A program made the position numbers and the translations under genes. A DNA stretch of 64,000 bases from Gonocerus acuteangulatus (taxonomy: Eukaryota > Arthropoda > Insecta > Hemiptera > Coreidae). Location of the stretch: assembly GCA_946811695.1 (NCBI GenBank), contig OX328125.1:93336760-93400759 (forward strand), written 5' to 3'. The notes under the pieces were generated by a model. The model ran no database searches, was not told where the DNA came from, and saw only the letters and a list, made by a program, of their open reading frames with translations. Each line of letters opens with the position of its first letter. The stretch's first letter is position 1. This document shows positions 48,398 to 60,711 of this stretch, one piece after another.

Positions 48398-49231
48398 AAT
48401 TTTAGCCACCTATATTTTCGTGATCTATGGGGTCTGAAACGTGAAAGTTTCTAGTCGGCACTTCCGGATTGCGTCATGAGGTCAACCTCATAAGCGGGTT
48501 CTCCCTATGGAGATAGGGAGTAACCGCGCTAAAAATCACATTAAAATATACGAATACAAATTTATTCATATTATAATTTGTGAATAAACATTTATTCACA
48601 ATAACATTCGCAAATAAATTATGAATTTATTCGTATTAAGATGATATCACGAAAGTTATTGAAGGTCATTTTTTTTTTTTTTTTTTTGTAAGGCGTTTAA
48701 CGTCTAGGTTATTAGCGCCTAGATTTTTTTTTTACCCCAAGTCCGCCACGGAACCACCAGCCATGCTGCAGTGGCCCATCAAGAAAAAGAAAAACCTTCA
48801 ATAATTTTTTTTTTTTTTTTTTTTTTTTTTACCGAAGACCACCTTCAATAACTTTCGTAACATTATCTTAATACGAATAAATTCATAATTCTTTTGCGAA
48901 TTTTATTGTGAATAAATTTTTATTCACAAATTTTAATGTGAATAAATTTGCATTCGTATATTTTAATGTGATTTTTTTTAATCACTCGATTTTTTGTAAA
49001 TATTCACATTTTTTGTGATTATTTACATTTTTTTTTCTGTGAATTTATTTGTATTCGCAGGAAAATTTGCGAATAAAATTTTATTTGTATTTTTATATTT
49101 AATATATGTGAATAAAAATAAATTCGTATTCACACTTATGAATACGAATTTATTTATATTCGTATTTACAAATATATGAAGTACGAATAAATTCGTATTT
49201 TTATTTATAAATAAAATTATGCCCATCTCTG
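47102..49231. mobile_element. hAT-type element with perfect 8-bp TSD
   Basis: Begins CAGAGATGGGCA (47102) and ends TGCCCATCTCTG (49231). CATTCTAC is present on both sides (47094-47101 and 49232-49239). Long inverted arms of about 250 bp (47102-47360; 48985-49231) are built from TACGAATAAATTCG-type units. The centre contains dispersed repeats P1 and P2, (TA)n (48330-48391) and a second inverted pair (48540-48655; 48845-48985). No transposase ORF; the 80- and 67-codon ORFs are mirror readings of the arms. Confidence 0.93.
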
Positions 49232-49331
49232 CATTCTACTAACATGAATGGTCTGCAACGGCAACAAAAGAAAAAACTTCGAGAAGTTGGTCGGTCTGGA
49301 ACTGATCATGATCATAGGGAAAGAATTAAAT

Positions 49332-49999
49332 CTATATATATAAAAATCACGTGTCTGTCTGTTTTTCTGTTTGTTTGTTCCTTATACAAATCCACACCGT
49401 TTGACCGTTTTTGACCAAACTTGGAATAATGGTAGGTCTTGATACGAGAAATCTCCTAGGCTAGGTCAAAAAAATCTACCAGCTGTCTGTCTGTATGTTT
49501 GTCCCTTATACAAATCCATACCGTTCATCCGATTTTGACTAAACTCGGTACACATGTTGATCATAATCTGGGGAGAGTCGTAGGTTAAGTCAAAAACGTC
49601 TACCAGATGTCTGTCTGTATGTTTGTTCTTTATACAAACCCACACCGTTTGACGGATTTTGATCAAACTGGGCACACAGGTTGGTCTTGATCAGGGGATT
49701 GTCATAGGCCAGGTCAAAAACGTCTACCAGCTGCTGTCTGTATGTTGTTGTTTCTTTTTATAAAAATCCACACCGTTAGACCGATTTTTACCAAACTTGG
49801 CATACATGTATGTCTTGATACGGGGTGTGTTATAGGTAATGTCAAAGTCGTCTAGGACTCTTAGTTGGGAGGTCACGGGTTCGAATCAGTTACAGATTCG
49901 TGTTATTAGATTTTAATAATACTTATTTGGTTTCTAATTTATTTAGGCTTTTCTATATGTAGAAAGTAGGTGTAGCATGGCACGCCGGGTAACAGCTAG
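49332..49999 (+). mobile_element. Helitron-like non-autonomous element
   Basis: Begins TCTATATATATAAAAATCAC after A (49331) and ends GCCGGGTAACAGCTAG before T (50000), the A^TC...CTAG^T signature of Helitrons. The subterminal hairpin is weak. The block GTCTGTCTGT...CACACCGTTTGACC...TGACCAAACT is repeated about four times (near 49354, 49484, 49605, 49730). No Rep/helicase coding. Confidence 0.8.
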
Positions 50000-50881
50000 T
50001 AGAAAATAAATTGCGCTAGCTAGATTGCGGATAGGCCACACATGTTTAACACATACCATACGAAAAATTCCTAAAAATCGGTGATAAAAAAAAATAAATC
50101 AGTGATTTTGATTGTACTGACAATTCCTTCTAATATAGTATTTAACATCGTCCCCGAAAAGTAAAGAGAAATAAACACGAATCACCATAGATGTGATTTT
50201 TTTAATATCCAGAACATTGGGTATTTGGCATTTGTAATATCAGCGAGTTTTCCTAAAGTTAGTTTTGGATCCTACAGAATAGTTAAGACGAAGTGATTGT
50301 CGTAGGGTTTCACTGACCTAGAATTAAATAGAGCAGAAAATTAAAATTATCAATAGCTCCTAGAAATTCCTGACCCTTAACAACTTTCTTGCCTCTTAGA
50401 GTATTCCTTATATTATATTCATTTACATATTATAGATCGAATATACAGCTTCTTGGGTATGTGTATTTTACAGCAAAAATCATTATCATGAAGATTAGAT
50501 AGTTAGCCGTCGAGGTGATAAGCAATCAGGGAATAGTTGGGATTTCTTTGTTTCAGACTGATTTTCTAAGTCATAAAAATGATTTTCGTCGTCATACAAG
50601 TGCGTTGTAAAACTCTTATTTGATAGCCGAGTGTCCTTAATGAAATGGACAAAATAGTCAATTATGTATAGAATATTTATTTTTAATAAGAATATTGGAA
50701 TTCTTTTTCGTTTAGTATTTATGTTTATTGTTTTTGTCTTTTAACTATTTGAGTGTACATTCAACATTATGGTTTCGTCATGAAGGAGCTCTAAGCACGA
50801 TTTTAAATGACAGCCAGTATACGTTTGATTGTAAAAGGAATAACATTTTCGACAAGTAGACGTGTCGCCAATACACATTAG

Positions 50882-51567
50882 GCTGCGTTTACATCTGATA
50901 GTTATTGCAAGATATTTATGTCAGACAGAATTTGTGACTAATGTAAACTAAAGAAACAAATTATGTCTGAGATATATATTTCTATCACGAGCTCTAAGTG
51001 TCAACTGTCACTTATATAGCATCAGATGTAGACACTGATTATAAAGAGAAGAATTTAATTCCAGAGGTAAATACCTTGGCTACTAGCTGTATTTTCTACA
51101 ATATACCAAAAGATGTAAACACTGATTATTTGCGCCAAGACCTATGACGGGCCGTCCATTTATTGCAAATTTCAACTAATCCTAGAACTGTCGTATACAT
51201 ATCCATGACATAAATGTCTAGCTAGTTCTGTCAGTATGTAAACTTGCAAGAGAATATCCGACACCTGACATATATATCCAGCTAGAAGTGTCAGGTGTAA
51301 ACGCAGCCATAGGCGTATATAGAAAATAATTTCGGGAGGGGCTGGGAACATTTCGGGGGGGGGGGCTGAGACCATTTCCGGGGTATGGAATACTAAGAAT
51401 TTAGAACTTGGAATAGTTTTAAACAACTGAAACACTATTACGCCCAAAATAAAATATTTTTTATGAACACAGTGATCTTATTTAATTTATTTTTAAGGGT
51501 TTATGACACATTTTTACCAATCAACTCAAAATTTCGGCCCTCTCTTATATACGCCCATGAACGCAGC
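50882..51567. mobile_element. TIR element GCTGCGTTTACA (host of nested MITE)
   Basis: Ends GCTGCGTTTACATCTGA on the left and TCAGGTGTAAACGCAGC on the right, with TTAG on both sides (50878-50881; 51568-51571). Internal GATGTAAACACTGATT-type repeats recur. It is interrupted near its right end by the MITE at 51308-51559. Confidence 0.7.
51308..51559. mobile_element. hAT-type MITE, copy 2, nested with exact 8-bp TSD
   Basis: Begins CATAGGCGTATATAG and ends TATATACGCCCATG. AACGCAGC flanks both sides (51300-51307; 51560-51567). Homologous to 28535-28792. Confidence 0.9.
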
Positions 51568-51571
51568 TTAG

Positions 51572-53510
51572 ATAATCCTGCATAACGCGTAGTCTGGTTA
51601 GTGTTACTCCTTTTGCGTAATCTTCTGTATGAAGAATAAGATTCACTGTTCTTAGTTTCTTCTCTGTTGGTCCAATCGAATCACCATTTTTTTTTTCAAA
51701 ATTGTTCGGTTGGTGTTTCCTGAAATTTTTCATTGAATGTCACGTCGGTGAATTTTTTATCCCATATGAAAATTAAATAAATATTATCTTTTGTCAGCAT
51801 GTCGAGGTATTTAGATTTTACATTCAAGATTATTAATTACTCAACTTTCCCACCATTTTATTTTAATTGGAAACACTATTTACAGAGAATACAATTTCGA
51901 AAGTTATCATAACCCGGTGTACTGCAATTAAATAAAAAAAAGTCCCTCATTTATGCCAAATAAAAAAAAGAATGTTTAATTATTTTTGGTGATGAGTTTA
52001 AAAACAGTTGTTTCCAAAACAAGGCAGAATCAACAAAAAAAAATATTCTTTTCAGTTTAATACAATAAGCAGACTGAATTACTTAAAAATATGAACAAAA
52101 AGTTTTTCTAGGTAAATATCTATTTCCAATACTCCAATTTTTTATATTTTTTGAAACTAAAAATTACACCCACAATTTAAGTTTTCCTTAACCCACACTC
52201 CCTAAGAATCGATTTTCGGAGTAGTTCACTCACACGAGTTTTGAACGATATATAATAAGTTTCATTTCGCTAGGGAAAAATGAATTATTTTGTCAGGAGT
52301 GGTAGTTTCTGGAAAAGGGTACGTGAAATTGTGAGAACGTTGGAATCACGGACGACATCAGCAATGCTGTGGTAAAAGTAAGTTTGAATTAGTTTTTCTT
52401 GAGTGGGAGAAAGCTCTATATATAAAAATATAAAAATTATCACAAAAGTCAATTTGTTAAAACGGCATAACATGTTTCGCATCCCTAAAATGCGTCTTCA
52501 AGAGCCTTAAAAATAAGTCTAGCCTAAAGAGAAAAACATAAAGATGGTCCTTAGTTATGACGTGAAACAGTTAGTAGAAATTTCGCCCTACTTTCTTTTA
52601 GGTAATTCTTATTTTTAAGGCTCCTTAAGGAGCAAGCGTGGATAGGGCACATACAGACATTTTAATAAATTGTTTTTTGTGTTAATTTTGACTTTTGTTA
52701 ATTGATTTTCGACCTACTCTAATAGTTTTCAGATTATAGGCCTTTATTTATATTTTTAAAGTTTGAATTAGAAATAATCTAATTCAAGTGAAGAAAAATG
52801 GCAAACTCTGACGCCTGTGGGGGATATTTATGCGAAGGAAATACTTGGACATACCTCAAGAACTCTTAAACTGTAGTAATAGCAATGAACTTGGAAACGT
52901 TTTGGCTAAGGAAAGAATATTCAATTGGCAAAAACCCATCGAATGACAAAGATCTGCTTTCCAAAAATAGTGAAAGCTTTGAGTATTTTGGAAAACTACA
53001 CTCTCTGAAGGGTTAATATTTATGAGAAAAAAAGTATATGGACTTATAATGACATTATCATTTCTACATTATTGATAAACTTGATGGGATCGTTACCCAC
53101 TTGGGGTAGTGACGTTTCCACCGAAAATAGAAAAAGCATTAGTTTTCTCCTGGGTAAAAAAGTTTAGAAACCTGTAGACGACCCGTCTAAAAAGAAACTG
53201 AATATCAGAAAATATTATTTTTTACAAGACTGTAGGAATATTAAGGCCTTAAAATCAGGTTTATTTTCCCAGTTGAACCCAAAGAATATACATTTTTAAG
53301 GGAAGAAGAGACATTTCATTTCCTGAATTCTATCAAGATACAACAACTTCAATGATAGGTATCACAAAGGTAGTGAAATATTTATTATGGACAATGTTTA
53401 TATGCGTTTTTAGCTTTTTTAAAAAAACTCAGAAAACAGAACTTCAGAAAATAGAAACATCATTTTTTTATTCAAATTTACTTCATTCAAAGAATCTTAT
53501 GTGATGCTTA
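51572..53510. other. Unassigned AT-rich sequence
   Basis: No gene or array seen other than the hammerhead-like hairpin at 52464-52506. Confidence 0.5.
52464..52506 (-). ncRNA. Hammerhead-like hairpin, degenerate
   Basis: Minus strand: GGCTCTTGAAGA, extra C, GCAT/ATGC stem, GAAAC, ATGTT, ATGCC. The first box is TTGAAGA rather than CTGAAGA, so the core is mutated. Confidence 0.3.
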
Positions 53511-53518
53511 TCTATCTA

Positions 53519-53579
<61 letters not shown>

Positions 53580-53846
53580 CACGTGTCTGTCTGTTTATCT
53601 GTTTGTTCCTTATAAAAATTCACACCGTTTGATCGATTTTGTCCAAACTTTGAACACTCGTAGCTCTTGATCTGGGGAATGTCATAGGCTAGGTCAAAAT
53701 CGTCTAGGACTTACAGTTCGGAGGTCACCGGGTTAGAAACTGTAAACCCGAACAGTTACAGATTTCCGTTATTAGATGTTAATATTACTTATTTGGTTTA
53801 TAATTAATTTTTGCTTTTCTAGATGGAGAAAGTAGGTGTAGCATGT
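53519..53846 (+). mobile_element. Helitron-like element, copy 2 (3'-truncated)
   Basis: Starts TCTATATATATA... expanded into (TA)n, then CACGTGTCTGTCTGTTTATC, CACACCGTTTGATCG and GGAGAAAGTAGGTGTAGCAT. It stops before the CTAG end. It has one copy of the unit repeated four times in 49332-49999. Confidence 0.7.
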
Positions 53847-53898
53847 TTGATTACTTCAAAATAAATTAATTCTAGCAATTTTTTTTTTTTTTTTGTTT

Positions 53899-54142
53899 TG
53901 CTAATCTTTATCAATTGCTACAAATACTTGGACGAAACATTCACTTTGCAATTGACATATTCATTGACCCCCGGAACGACCTAGGTCAATAAGGGGTCAA
54001 TCCGAAAGCCTGATCATAGACGATATGGTCATATGGCTCGTGACATTTCATCTCACCCCGAAATTCAAAGATTCATATAAATTCAAGAAGTTATAATTGT
54101 GCATATGCACTTTGTCAAACCTTTCCTACGAAATATGACCTT
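53899..54142 (+). repeat. Dispersed repeat P4, copy 1
   Basis: Shares GCTAATCTTTATCAATT, GGGGTCAATCC, CATATAAATTCAAG and GTGCATATGCACTTTGTC with 58864-59208. Unclassified. Confidence 0.7.
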
Positions 54143-54149
54143 TCAAAAT

Positions 54150-55888
54150 TAAAAAGAGATATAGCACTGTATTTTACATTTTTTTTATTATTATTTCTTT
54201 AATTATCCCGGAATATACAATATCATTGCATATATACAATATTTTATTAAACTTTTTACTATTTAATGTTTAGTATTATTATTCACACAATCTATCAAAT
54301 ATTTCATCGATAAATAAACACATTTTCACATTTCCAATATTATCTCCATTCACTTAAGTGTTTGAGTTGGTGTAATTATCATTCTTTACTCATTTTTGGT
54401 TACATTTACTCGATTTGTTGTTCATTAGTTACTATTTTTTGTTTTACTATTTTACTAAATACATTTCTATGTTATACTATGTATTTCTAACATTTTCAAT
54501 AGTCCAGTTTTTTTTTACAGGTAAACAGTGTTCCGACAATTATAGACGAAAATACCAGTTGCGGGCTCTTCAAATAGGATGAACAAATAAATTGTCATGA
54601 GATTTAAAAAAAAAAAAAATCAGTTGTACTTTTTTTTTTCATAGCTAATTCTTTGTACTTTTATTAATATTTTAATCGTTTCACTTTTTCAACTGCTTTT
54701 TTTTAATGGTTTTGAAAACTGAAATTCTTTCTAAAAGAAAAAAAACCCAACAAAATAGTAATTGTAAAAACCAAAAAAAATTAATAGACAAATATTTTGA
54801 AATTCCTAATTAAATTCGATATATTTGTCAAATATTGAAGTTAATAGTTAATGACAAATGAATAGATTGACTACCTTTTTTTATTGGCATATTTTGTGTA
54901 TTGTCATTTTATATTACGAATGGTAGGGAAGTTGTTTGGTGCTACAACCTGGTGGACAACCTCTGAACTACATCAACCTTCAGTGCAATTTTAACTCTTT
55001 TATTCCCCTAACGTTAGTTTTAAATATATATTTTCTAAATCCATTATTTCTTATATAAGTGTATTTCTCTTGAAATATTAAATTATTTCTTTTTAATCTC
55101 TTTATTTCTTTTTTTTTTGTTAATTACTCGATTACAAAGTCCATAGAAATTGCATTTGAAAAATTAAAAATCATCTACTTTACGTGCTTTATTATTATAA
55201 AGCCAACATTTCTAGAAAAATGCCCCTAATTTAAAGAAATTTGGTACTAAATTACTTAGTTGAGGCAAAAAAGTTAGTGTGTAAACAGTAACACGTTTTT
55301 AAAGGAAAAAAACTTGGTTTAACAAGGTTTCGTTTTTAGTTATCCTTAGATACATGAAAAATCGTTAAAGAATTTTAAGTCGATAGCTTATACTGTTTGA
55401 CGAGAGAAAACAAGAAGGTAGGGAAAATGGATTTTTTTTTTTTTATTCAAAAGTAAAGGGTTGACTTAAAAATACATTTGATTTTTATTTCTTTGTTTGT
55501 TTTACTATTGGAGGAAATATGATTTAAAAAATAATAAGTGGTTTTGGAGTTTTTAACGGTTTTCCCTTATTACGCTGGAACTATAAAATGACCCTGTTTT
55601 TGTTGGTAGCAATAATTTACTTTACGATGTACATTTTAAAAATAACGGTAATTTTATGCTAATTGAGTGATTGAAAATGCTACTCCTCAGGAATAAAGTC
55701 CTGTAAGTTGAAATTTGTAAAAATAGCTGACAGATCAGCACTTTGTATTGCTTATGTTTATTTTGTAAATATGTTTAGTAACATTTCATTTTAAATAGTA
55801 TATAATAGTTCAGAACTCTTCATACTCATAGTTTGTATCGTTCATCAGGTTAAAAAAAAATTGCCAAAGGATTTGAGAAAATAATTAG

Positions 55889-55890
<2 letters not shown>
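54150..55890. other. AT-rich sequence, no feature recognised
   Basis: Low-complexity T- and A-rich sequence without long ORFs, arrays or recognisable element ends. Confidence 0.5.
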
Positions 55891-55891
<1 letters not shown>

Positions 55892-55944
<53 letters not shown>

Positions 55945-55980
55945 CGGCTTATCGACTTCTGGGCCATTTATGTTGTTACT
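55892..55980 (-). mobile_element. SINE-A tail fragment with long poly(A)
   Basis: A 50-base T run (poly-A on the minus strand), then TATACGGCTTATCGACTTCT and GGGCCATTTATG, resembling the SINE-A 3' end. Confidence 0.5.
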
Positions 55981-56348
55981 AAAAACTTTGTTCTCCTTAA
56001 ACCGAAAAGTGTAATTGTGTTATGAATTCCTCGATAGTGAAAAGTTATGATCATAGTGATACAAAAAATAATAATAAAAAAAAAAAACACGAAAAGCGTG
56101 GAGTGCCACCGTCATGTTTTGTGCATAAGAGGAATGAAATGAATGTTTTCAACACATCTAATTGAAATAATGAGAATTGAAATCATTTGACATTATTTAT
56201 TTTGCAACTTAATTCACACTCATTAACTGCAATCCTGAAGCAATGCAACAAATCGAACATCCATAAGGCCAAGCATAAAAAACAAAAAAATAATAATAAA
56301 AAAAATCATAAAACTCTTGCAAAGACTGGATTTTCTGAAAAGAACATG

Positions 56349-56549
56349 AATGTTTTAAGGCGAGAAACCTCATTAATGGCGCCGACAGAAAGGGTGAAAG
56401 ATCTTATTCAGAGGACTAACGAGGAAAATTCGAGTTTGAATTCCAACAGCACCGGCTCATTTGAGCAGGCTGATAATTATCGCAGGCTCCGTTGGGTTTC
56501 CCTATATCCAATCCATTACCGCCGTAACTACAAGCTCAACCCATCCTAG
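56349..56549 (+). CDS. Possible coding exon or small ORF, unknown function
   Basis: The 120-codon frame (56187-56549) has an AT/Lys/Asn-rich first half. From the ATG at 56349 it encodes about 66 residues with protein-like composition: MAPTERVKDLIQRTNEENS, then an Asn/Ser-rich stretch, then RRLRWVSLYP and a stop after KLNPS. GC content rises exactly over this stretch. No signal peptide, membrane span or known motif. No clear splice sites define it. It may be a small host ORF, part of an exon, or a conserved non-coding block with a chance frame. Confidence 0.25.
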   Translation, partial: NVLRRETSLMAPTERVKDLIQRTNEENSSLNSNSTGSFEQADNYRRLRWVSLYPIHYRRNYKLNPS

Positions 56550-56710
56550 CACTTAGGAGCAGACCAATCTTCAGAATTTAATCCTTTAAGCAATCAATTC
56601 GCTAAACATGTAATCAGGGGAAGAACAACATATAATTTAATATTAGGAATTATATTAGTAAATAGTAATTTCGGACTTAATATTAACACATTCGTGCAAA
56701 ATGCAAAGGA

Positions 56711-56870
56711 GTCTCCCCGTGGTCTAGTGGGTAATATCTTGGATTCCCATACGGGAAAAGGGGGTTCGAGCCTCGCCTACAGTTAGGGTTTCTTCTCATT
56801 TCAGGGTCCGTTGAGAAAATTCCTAGACGCTAATGGCCCAAGTGTCGGTAGGCAGAAAAAGAAAGAAAAT
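56711..56870 (+). mobile_element. SINE-A copy, diverged
   Basis: GTCTCCCCGTGGTCTAGTGG head, GGGGTTCGAGCCTCG B box, TTTCTTCTCATTTCAGGGTC body, GACGCTAATGGCCCAAGTGT end and A-rich tail. Confidence 0.8.
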
Positions 56871-56924
56871 GAAGAGAGAGCACAGGTCATGCTGCTTGCT
56901 GTGTAACGTTTCTCGGACGATAAA

Positions 56925-57620
56925 ACCAAGGACCGAAATAAAAATTAAATGTTTCCTAAAAATTAAGACAAAAAAATTACTTCATAATTTATATTTTTAA
57001 AATTAATGAATAACTGTTATGAAATAATTTTTATTTTTAAAATTTAAAAATAAAAATTATTAGAAAATTGTTTTAAAAAAATAATGAAATATATCAATTA
57101 CCATGGCATTTTTATTTTTAATTCCCAATAATAAAAATCAAAGATAAAGTGAAACTCATTTATTAAATATCTCTTATCCTCGGAACAAATAAATAAATAC
57201 TTGATTTGAAACCTTTTGTTTATTAAAAGTTATTTGTTTATGTGAGTGAATCAAAGTTCGTCTAAATCCAATTGATCTGTATGAGTATATATTGTATATT
57301 CTAGAATTTGTTTTTGTGTATTACCTTCTATTCATTATGGCACTAATATTGTTTTTGTTTTATTTAAAATAATGTTTAAAATTAAAGTAATAAAAAATTG
57401 TTATTAAAAATTTAAAAAAAAAAAAAATTGAAATAATATTATTCAAATAATTTTTATTTTTAAGTTTTTGAAATAAAAATTATTAGATTTTTTTTTTTTA
57501 AATAATAAAATATATCAATTACGATGGAATTTTCATTTTTATTTCCCAATAATAAAAATTAAAGGTTAAGTGAAACTCATTTGAAATAAAAATTAATAGT
57601 TATTTTCAGTCCTGGATAAA
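56925..57620. repeat. AT-rich element with direct internal duplication and weak TIRs
   Basis: ATATATCAATTACCATGG...CCCAATAATAAAAATCAAAG (about 57090-57150) repeats at about 57510-57570. Ends CCAAGGACCGAAATAA and TTATTTTCAGTCCTGG are approximately inverted. Unclassified. Confidence 0.4.
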
Positions 57621-57624
57621 ACAC

Positions 57625-58060
57625 ATATGCCAGACACATAAAGATGAAACAAGTCGAATGTTTCTAATGTGGTTTATTTGGCATTTTTTTTTTTTTTTCA
57701 TTTTCTTATGAACCAAATATATTAATGGATTTGATTGAACAAGCTCAAAAGTTAATTTTGGATCCCTGAAAAATGAAATTAATCAAACGGGCAAAAATGA
57801 CGTAATTTTGTTTTACTTGAAAGCCCACAATTTACTCATCCAACAAGACTTTCACACATTAATATCCTACTTATTATTGAGTTTGCTCACACATCTACAC
57901 AAATATTAAATTACATATTTAAAGAACAACAATTTATACACAAAAATCCAGGCAATTTTTCTTCCGCTTTTTGTGCATTTTATTTTCATTGTTTATCTTT
58001 ATACCCTCTGAATCTGATTTTATTAAGATAACGTACTTTATTTTTATATATTTATTTAAG

Positions 58061-58104
<44 letters not shown>

Positions 58105-58860
58105 CTTTTTAAGGCTCACCCCGATAGATGCCTTAAATAAATAATTAAATAAAATAATAAATAGGAATTATAATTGTGTTAGAAACACGCAGGGTTTATA
58201 ATATAGATCCTAAATTGTGTGAAAAATTTATATCCTTCTGCTTAAAACTGACCAAAACTGTTCCTGTTGAAATCGAAGCTAATGCCCTGTTGGTATCAGT
58301 CATATTCAAGTAAGATAAAAAAAAAAATTCTTTAAAATAATGATAATTCCTCAGCGAGGCAGAGATTGCAATAAACAAACAATTTTGATTTCTCCGATAA
58401 ATATAAAACCTGGTTCGATTACCGCTAAAACTAATAGCTTTTCTTTAGAAAACGCTTTTTGACTTCTTTCAGGTAATTATCTCGCGTAAGTAATCAAAAA
58501 TGCCAGTTTTTTACAATTTAAAATTATGTTAGACAAATAACGCATTATAATGTCAAATGATCTCAAATATTTGTAACTTTACGGGTTACTAATCACAAAT
58601 GGCCAGAAACGTTAATGCAATCAGAAATGTTTTCATGTCCGGATTAACTATATCTTTAATATGGTATAATATTTTTTTTTTAACTGTGGGATGTGTTGTA
58701 GATGTAAATAAATGATAAATAATAATTTATCGAAGCTAAAATTATTGAAAATAAAGTTCTGCATTTGAGAATTCCCTGAAATGAGGACATTATGTTTGAT
58801 CTCTTAAATATAAAATAATTTTTTTTTTTAAATTTATTAAGAGCTGAACCCCGAGGTTAC
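57625..58860. other. AT-rich sequence with (TA)n, nothing else recognised
   Basis: (TA)n at about 58062-58103. Short minus ORFs are Lys/Ile-rich and not gene-like. Confidence 0.5.
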
Positions 58861-58863
58861 AGT

Positions 58864-59208
58864 TGCTAATCTTTATCAATTATTACAAAGACCAAGACTT
58901 GGATAAGTCGTTCAGAGAAAAAGACAGGGAAGAAATGAAAAATCTGAGATTTATCTGAGCTTTTGCAATTGAGATATTCATTGAGCCCTGAACGACAGTA
59001 GGTCACTTAGGGGTCAATCCAGAGATTAAAGGTCATTATAAATATCTGAATATATTTGGTCAATATTGAAGTCTTACCACATAGACGATTTGATCATACG
59101 GCTCGTGATATTTCATATCACCCCTTAATCCAAAAATTCATATAAATTCAAGTAGTTATAGTTGTGCATATGCACTTTGTCGCGCCTTTTCTACGAAATA
59201 TATACCAT
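58864..59208 (+). repeat. Dispersed repeat P4, copy 2
   Basis: Counterpart of 53899-54142 with an extra internal stretch of about 90 bp (ATAAATATCTGAATATATTT region). Confidence 0.7.
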
Positions 59209-59297
59209 AGAATATAGAAATTATTTCAATTCAAACCCTAAAAGTATTTGACTATAATTTATAGAACTAAAATACTAAAGAATTCATTTTTGTCATA

Positions 59298-59660
59298 AAA
59301 AAAAAAAAAAAAATCAGTCCCGTAACAGGCCACGACGGCCCTTAGGGGCAGATACTATAGAAGTATCTGATTCATGACCTTACGGCACACTAGGGAGATA
59401 GTATGGTCAGTACTATGCTCCGCCCGCCTGATTTTCCCCTTGACTGCTTCGGCTGCTAGAGTCATTAGCACCGAGGTACCCATTAATAAATTAATTAAAG
59501 GATGGGTTTACCTAGAGACGGCCAGGGAAGCCGAATACAACCCATGAACGAAGACACTAGAAGAACAAATCTTTAGTGCTTGCTCGGGATTTTAACTCAG
59601 GCCCTCCAACTTATTAGTTCAGTGCTCTACCACGGAGCTGACCTCACCCCCCCCCCCCCC
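59298..59660 (-). mobile_element. Full-length SINE-C with 14-bp target-site duplication
   Basis: The minus strand starts in a G run, then GGTGAGGTCAGCTCCGTGG with A-box-like TAGAGCACTGAAC and GAGTTAAAATCCCGAGC. It continues through GTGTCTTCGTTCATGGGTTG and ends GTTACGGGACTGATTT. The direct repeat TCATTTTTGTCATA lies at 59284-59297 and 59661-59674. This intact copy defines family SINE-C in the window. Confidence 0.9.
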
Positions 59661-60320
59661 TCATTTTTGTCATAGAGTTTGAAATAAATTTTATTTATGA
59701 AGAGAACGCATTACTTTAAATTAAAAAGGCAGGTTGCTGAATAGGGGTGTTCTTTGTGATCAAAATTCATTAAGAAGGCGTAGCTATGCAAATAATTTTG
59801 TATCAATGCAACATTCAGTTTGTTCAATCTGAGAGTGCAACATGGTGGTTGTAGTTGCCTTTTTTTATGAGCCTTTAATGCAGCTAGTGGAAAAAAGGAG
59901 GCATTTTTAGCGAGTAATTGCTCCCTATAGAACGGGTCTCATTAAATTTTCTTGAAAAACATGCATATAATAATGTATATTATCTTACAGATGGGTGGAT
60001 TGCTTACTATAATTCCGAGGAAAGGAACTTTTCAATTCAGTGCATTAAAAGATGACTGAAATGATTTTTAAAATAAATTTCGTTATACTCATGTCATTAA
60101 TAATTATCACAATTTATGGAGACCTCTACGCATACTATAGTCTAAAAAAACAGTAAATATTGAGTAACGTTTACATTTATCATGCCTCTGAGGGCTTTTT
60201 GCGCATCCTAAGTCTCATTATGAAGATTAGATAGTTATCCGTCGAGGTGATAAGCAGTCAGGGAATAGTTGGGATTCGGCTAGGAAAACATATACGATTT
60301 TTGAAAAAAAAAAATCTATA

Positions 60321-60364
60321 TTCAGGACGTTTCGGCTACTCTTTGGTAGCCTTCGTCAGCTAAA
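60321..60364 (-). ncRNA. Hammerhead-ribozyme-like motif
   Basis: Minus strand: TTAG, CTGACGA, extra A, GGCTAC/GTAGCC stem with CAAAGA loop, GAAAC, GTC, CTGA. TTAG and CTGA can pair with one wobble. A decayed relative without stem II lies at about 11700-11720. Confidence 0.45.
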
Positions 60365-60711
60365 ATGACAAGAACCAAAAAAAAACAGAAATTAATACAC
60401 AGAAAACAGGTTTACCAGTAAGATAAATGACAGGTCTATAAATACAAATCAACTTATTATAAAAAAACAATTTGTTGTTAAAATATTAGAACAATTATGG
60501 TATTAATAAACTGGTAAAGTAAGCATTAGTTGTATATCTAGAAATTAGTTCTCAAAATCAATAGCAACATAAAACACATTTTTAGTGAGGTATATACAAG
60601 TGAATAGACACTAATAATAATATTAATTAATTTTTAATAGAGAATAAGATACTACATACCAATGAAGTTACCGGGAGGCAGAGGAAGACCAAAGAACTTA
60701 AGTAATCATAG

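Noticed and set aside
47107..49226. 80- and 67-codon ORFs of near-identical sequence on opposite strands
   Set aside because: They are readings of the two inverted arms of the hAT element.
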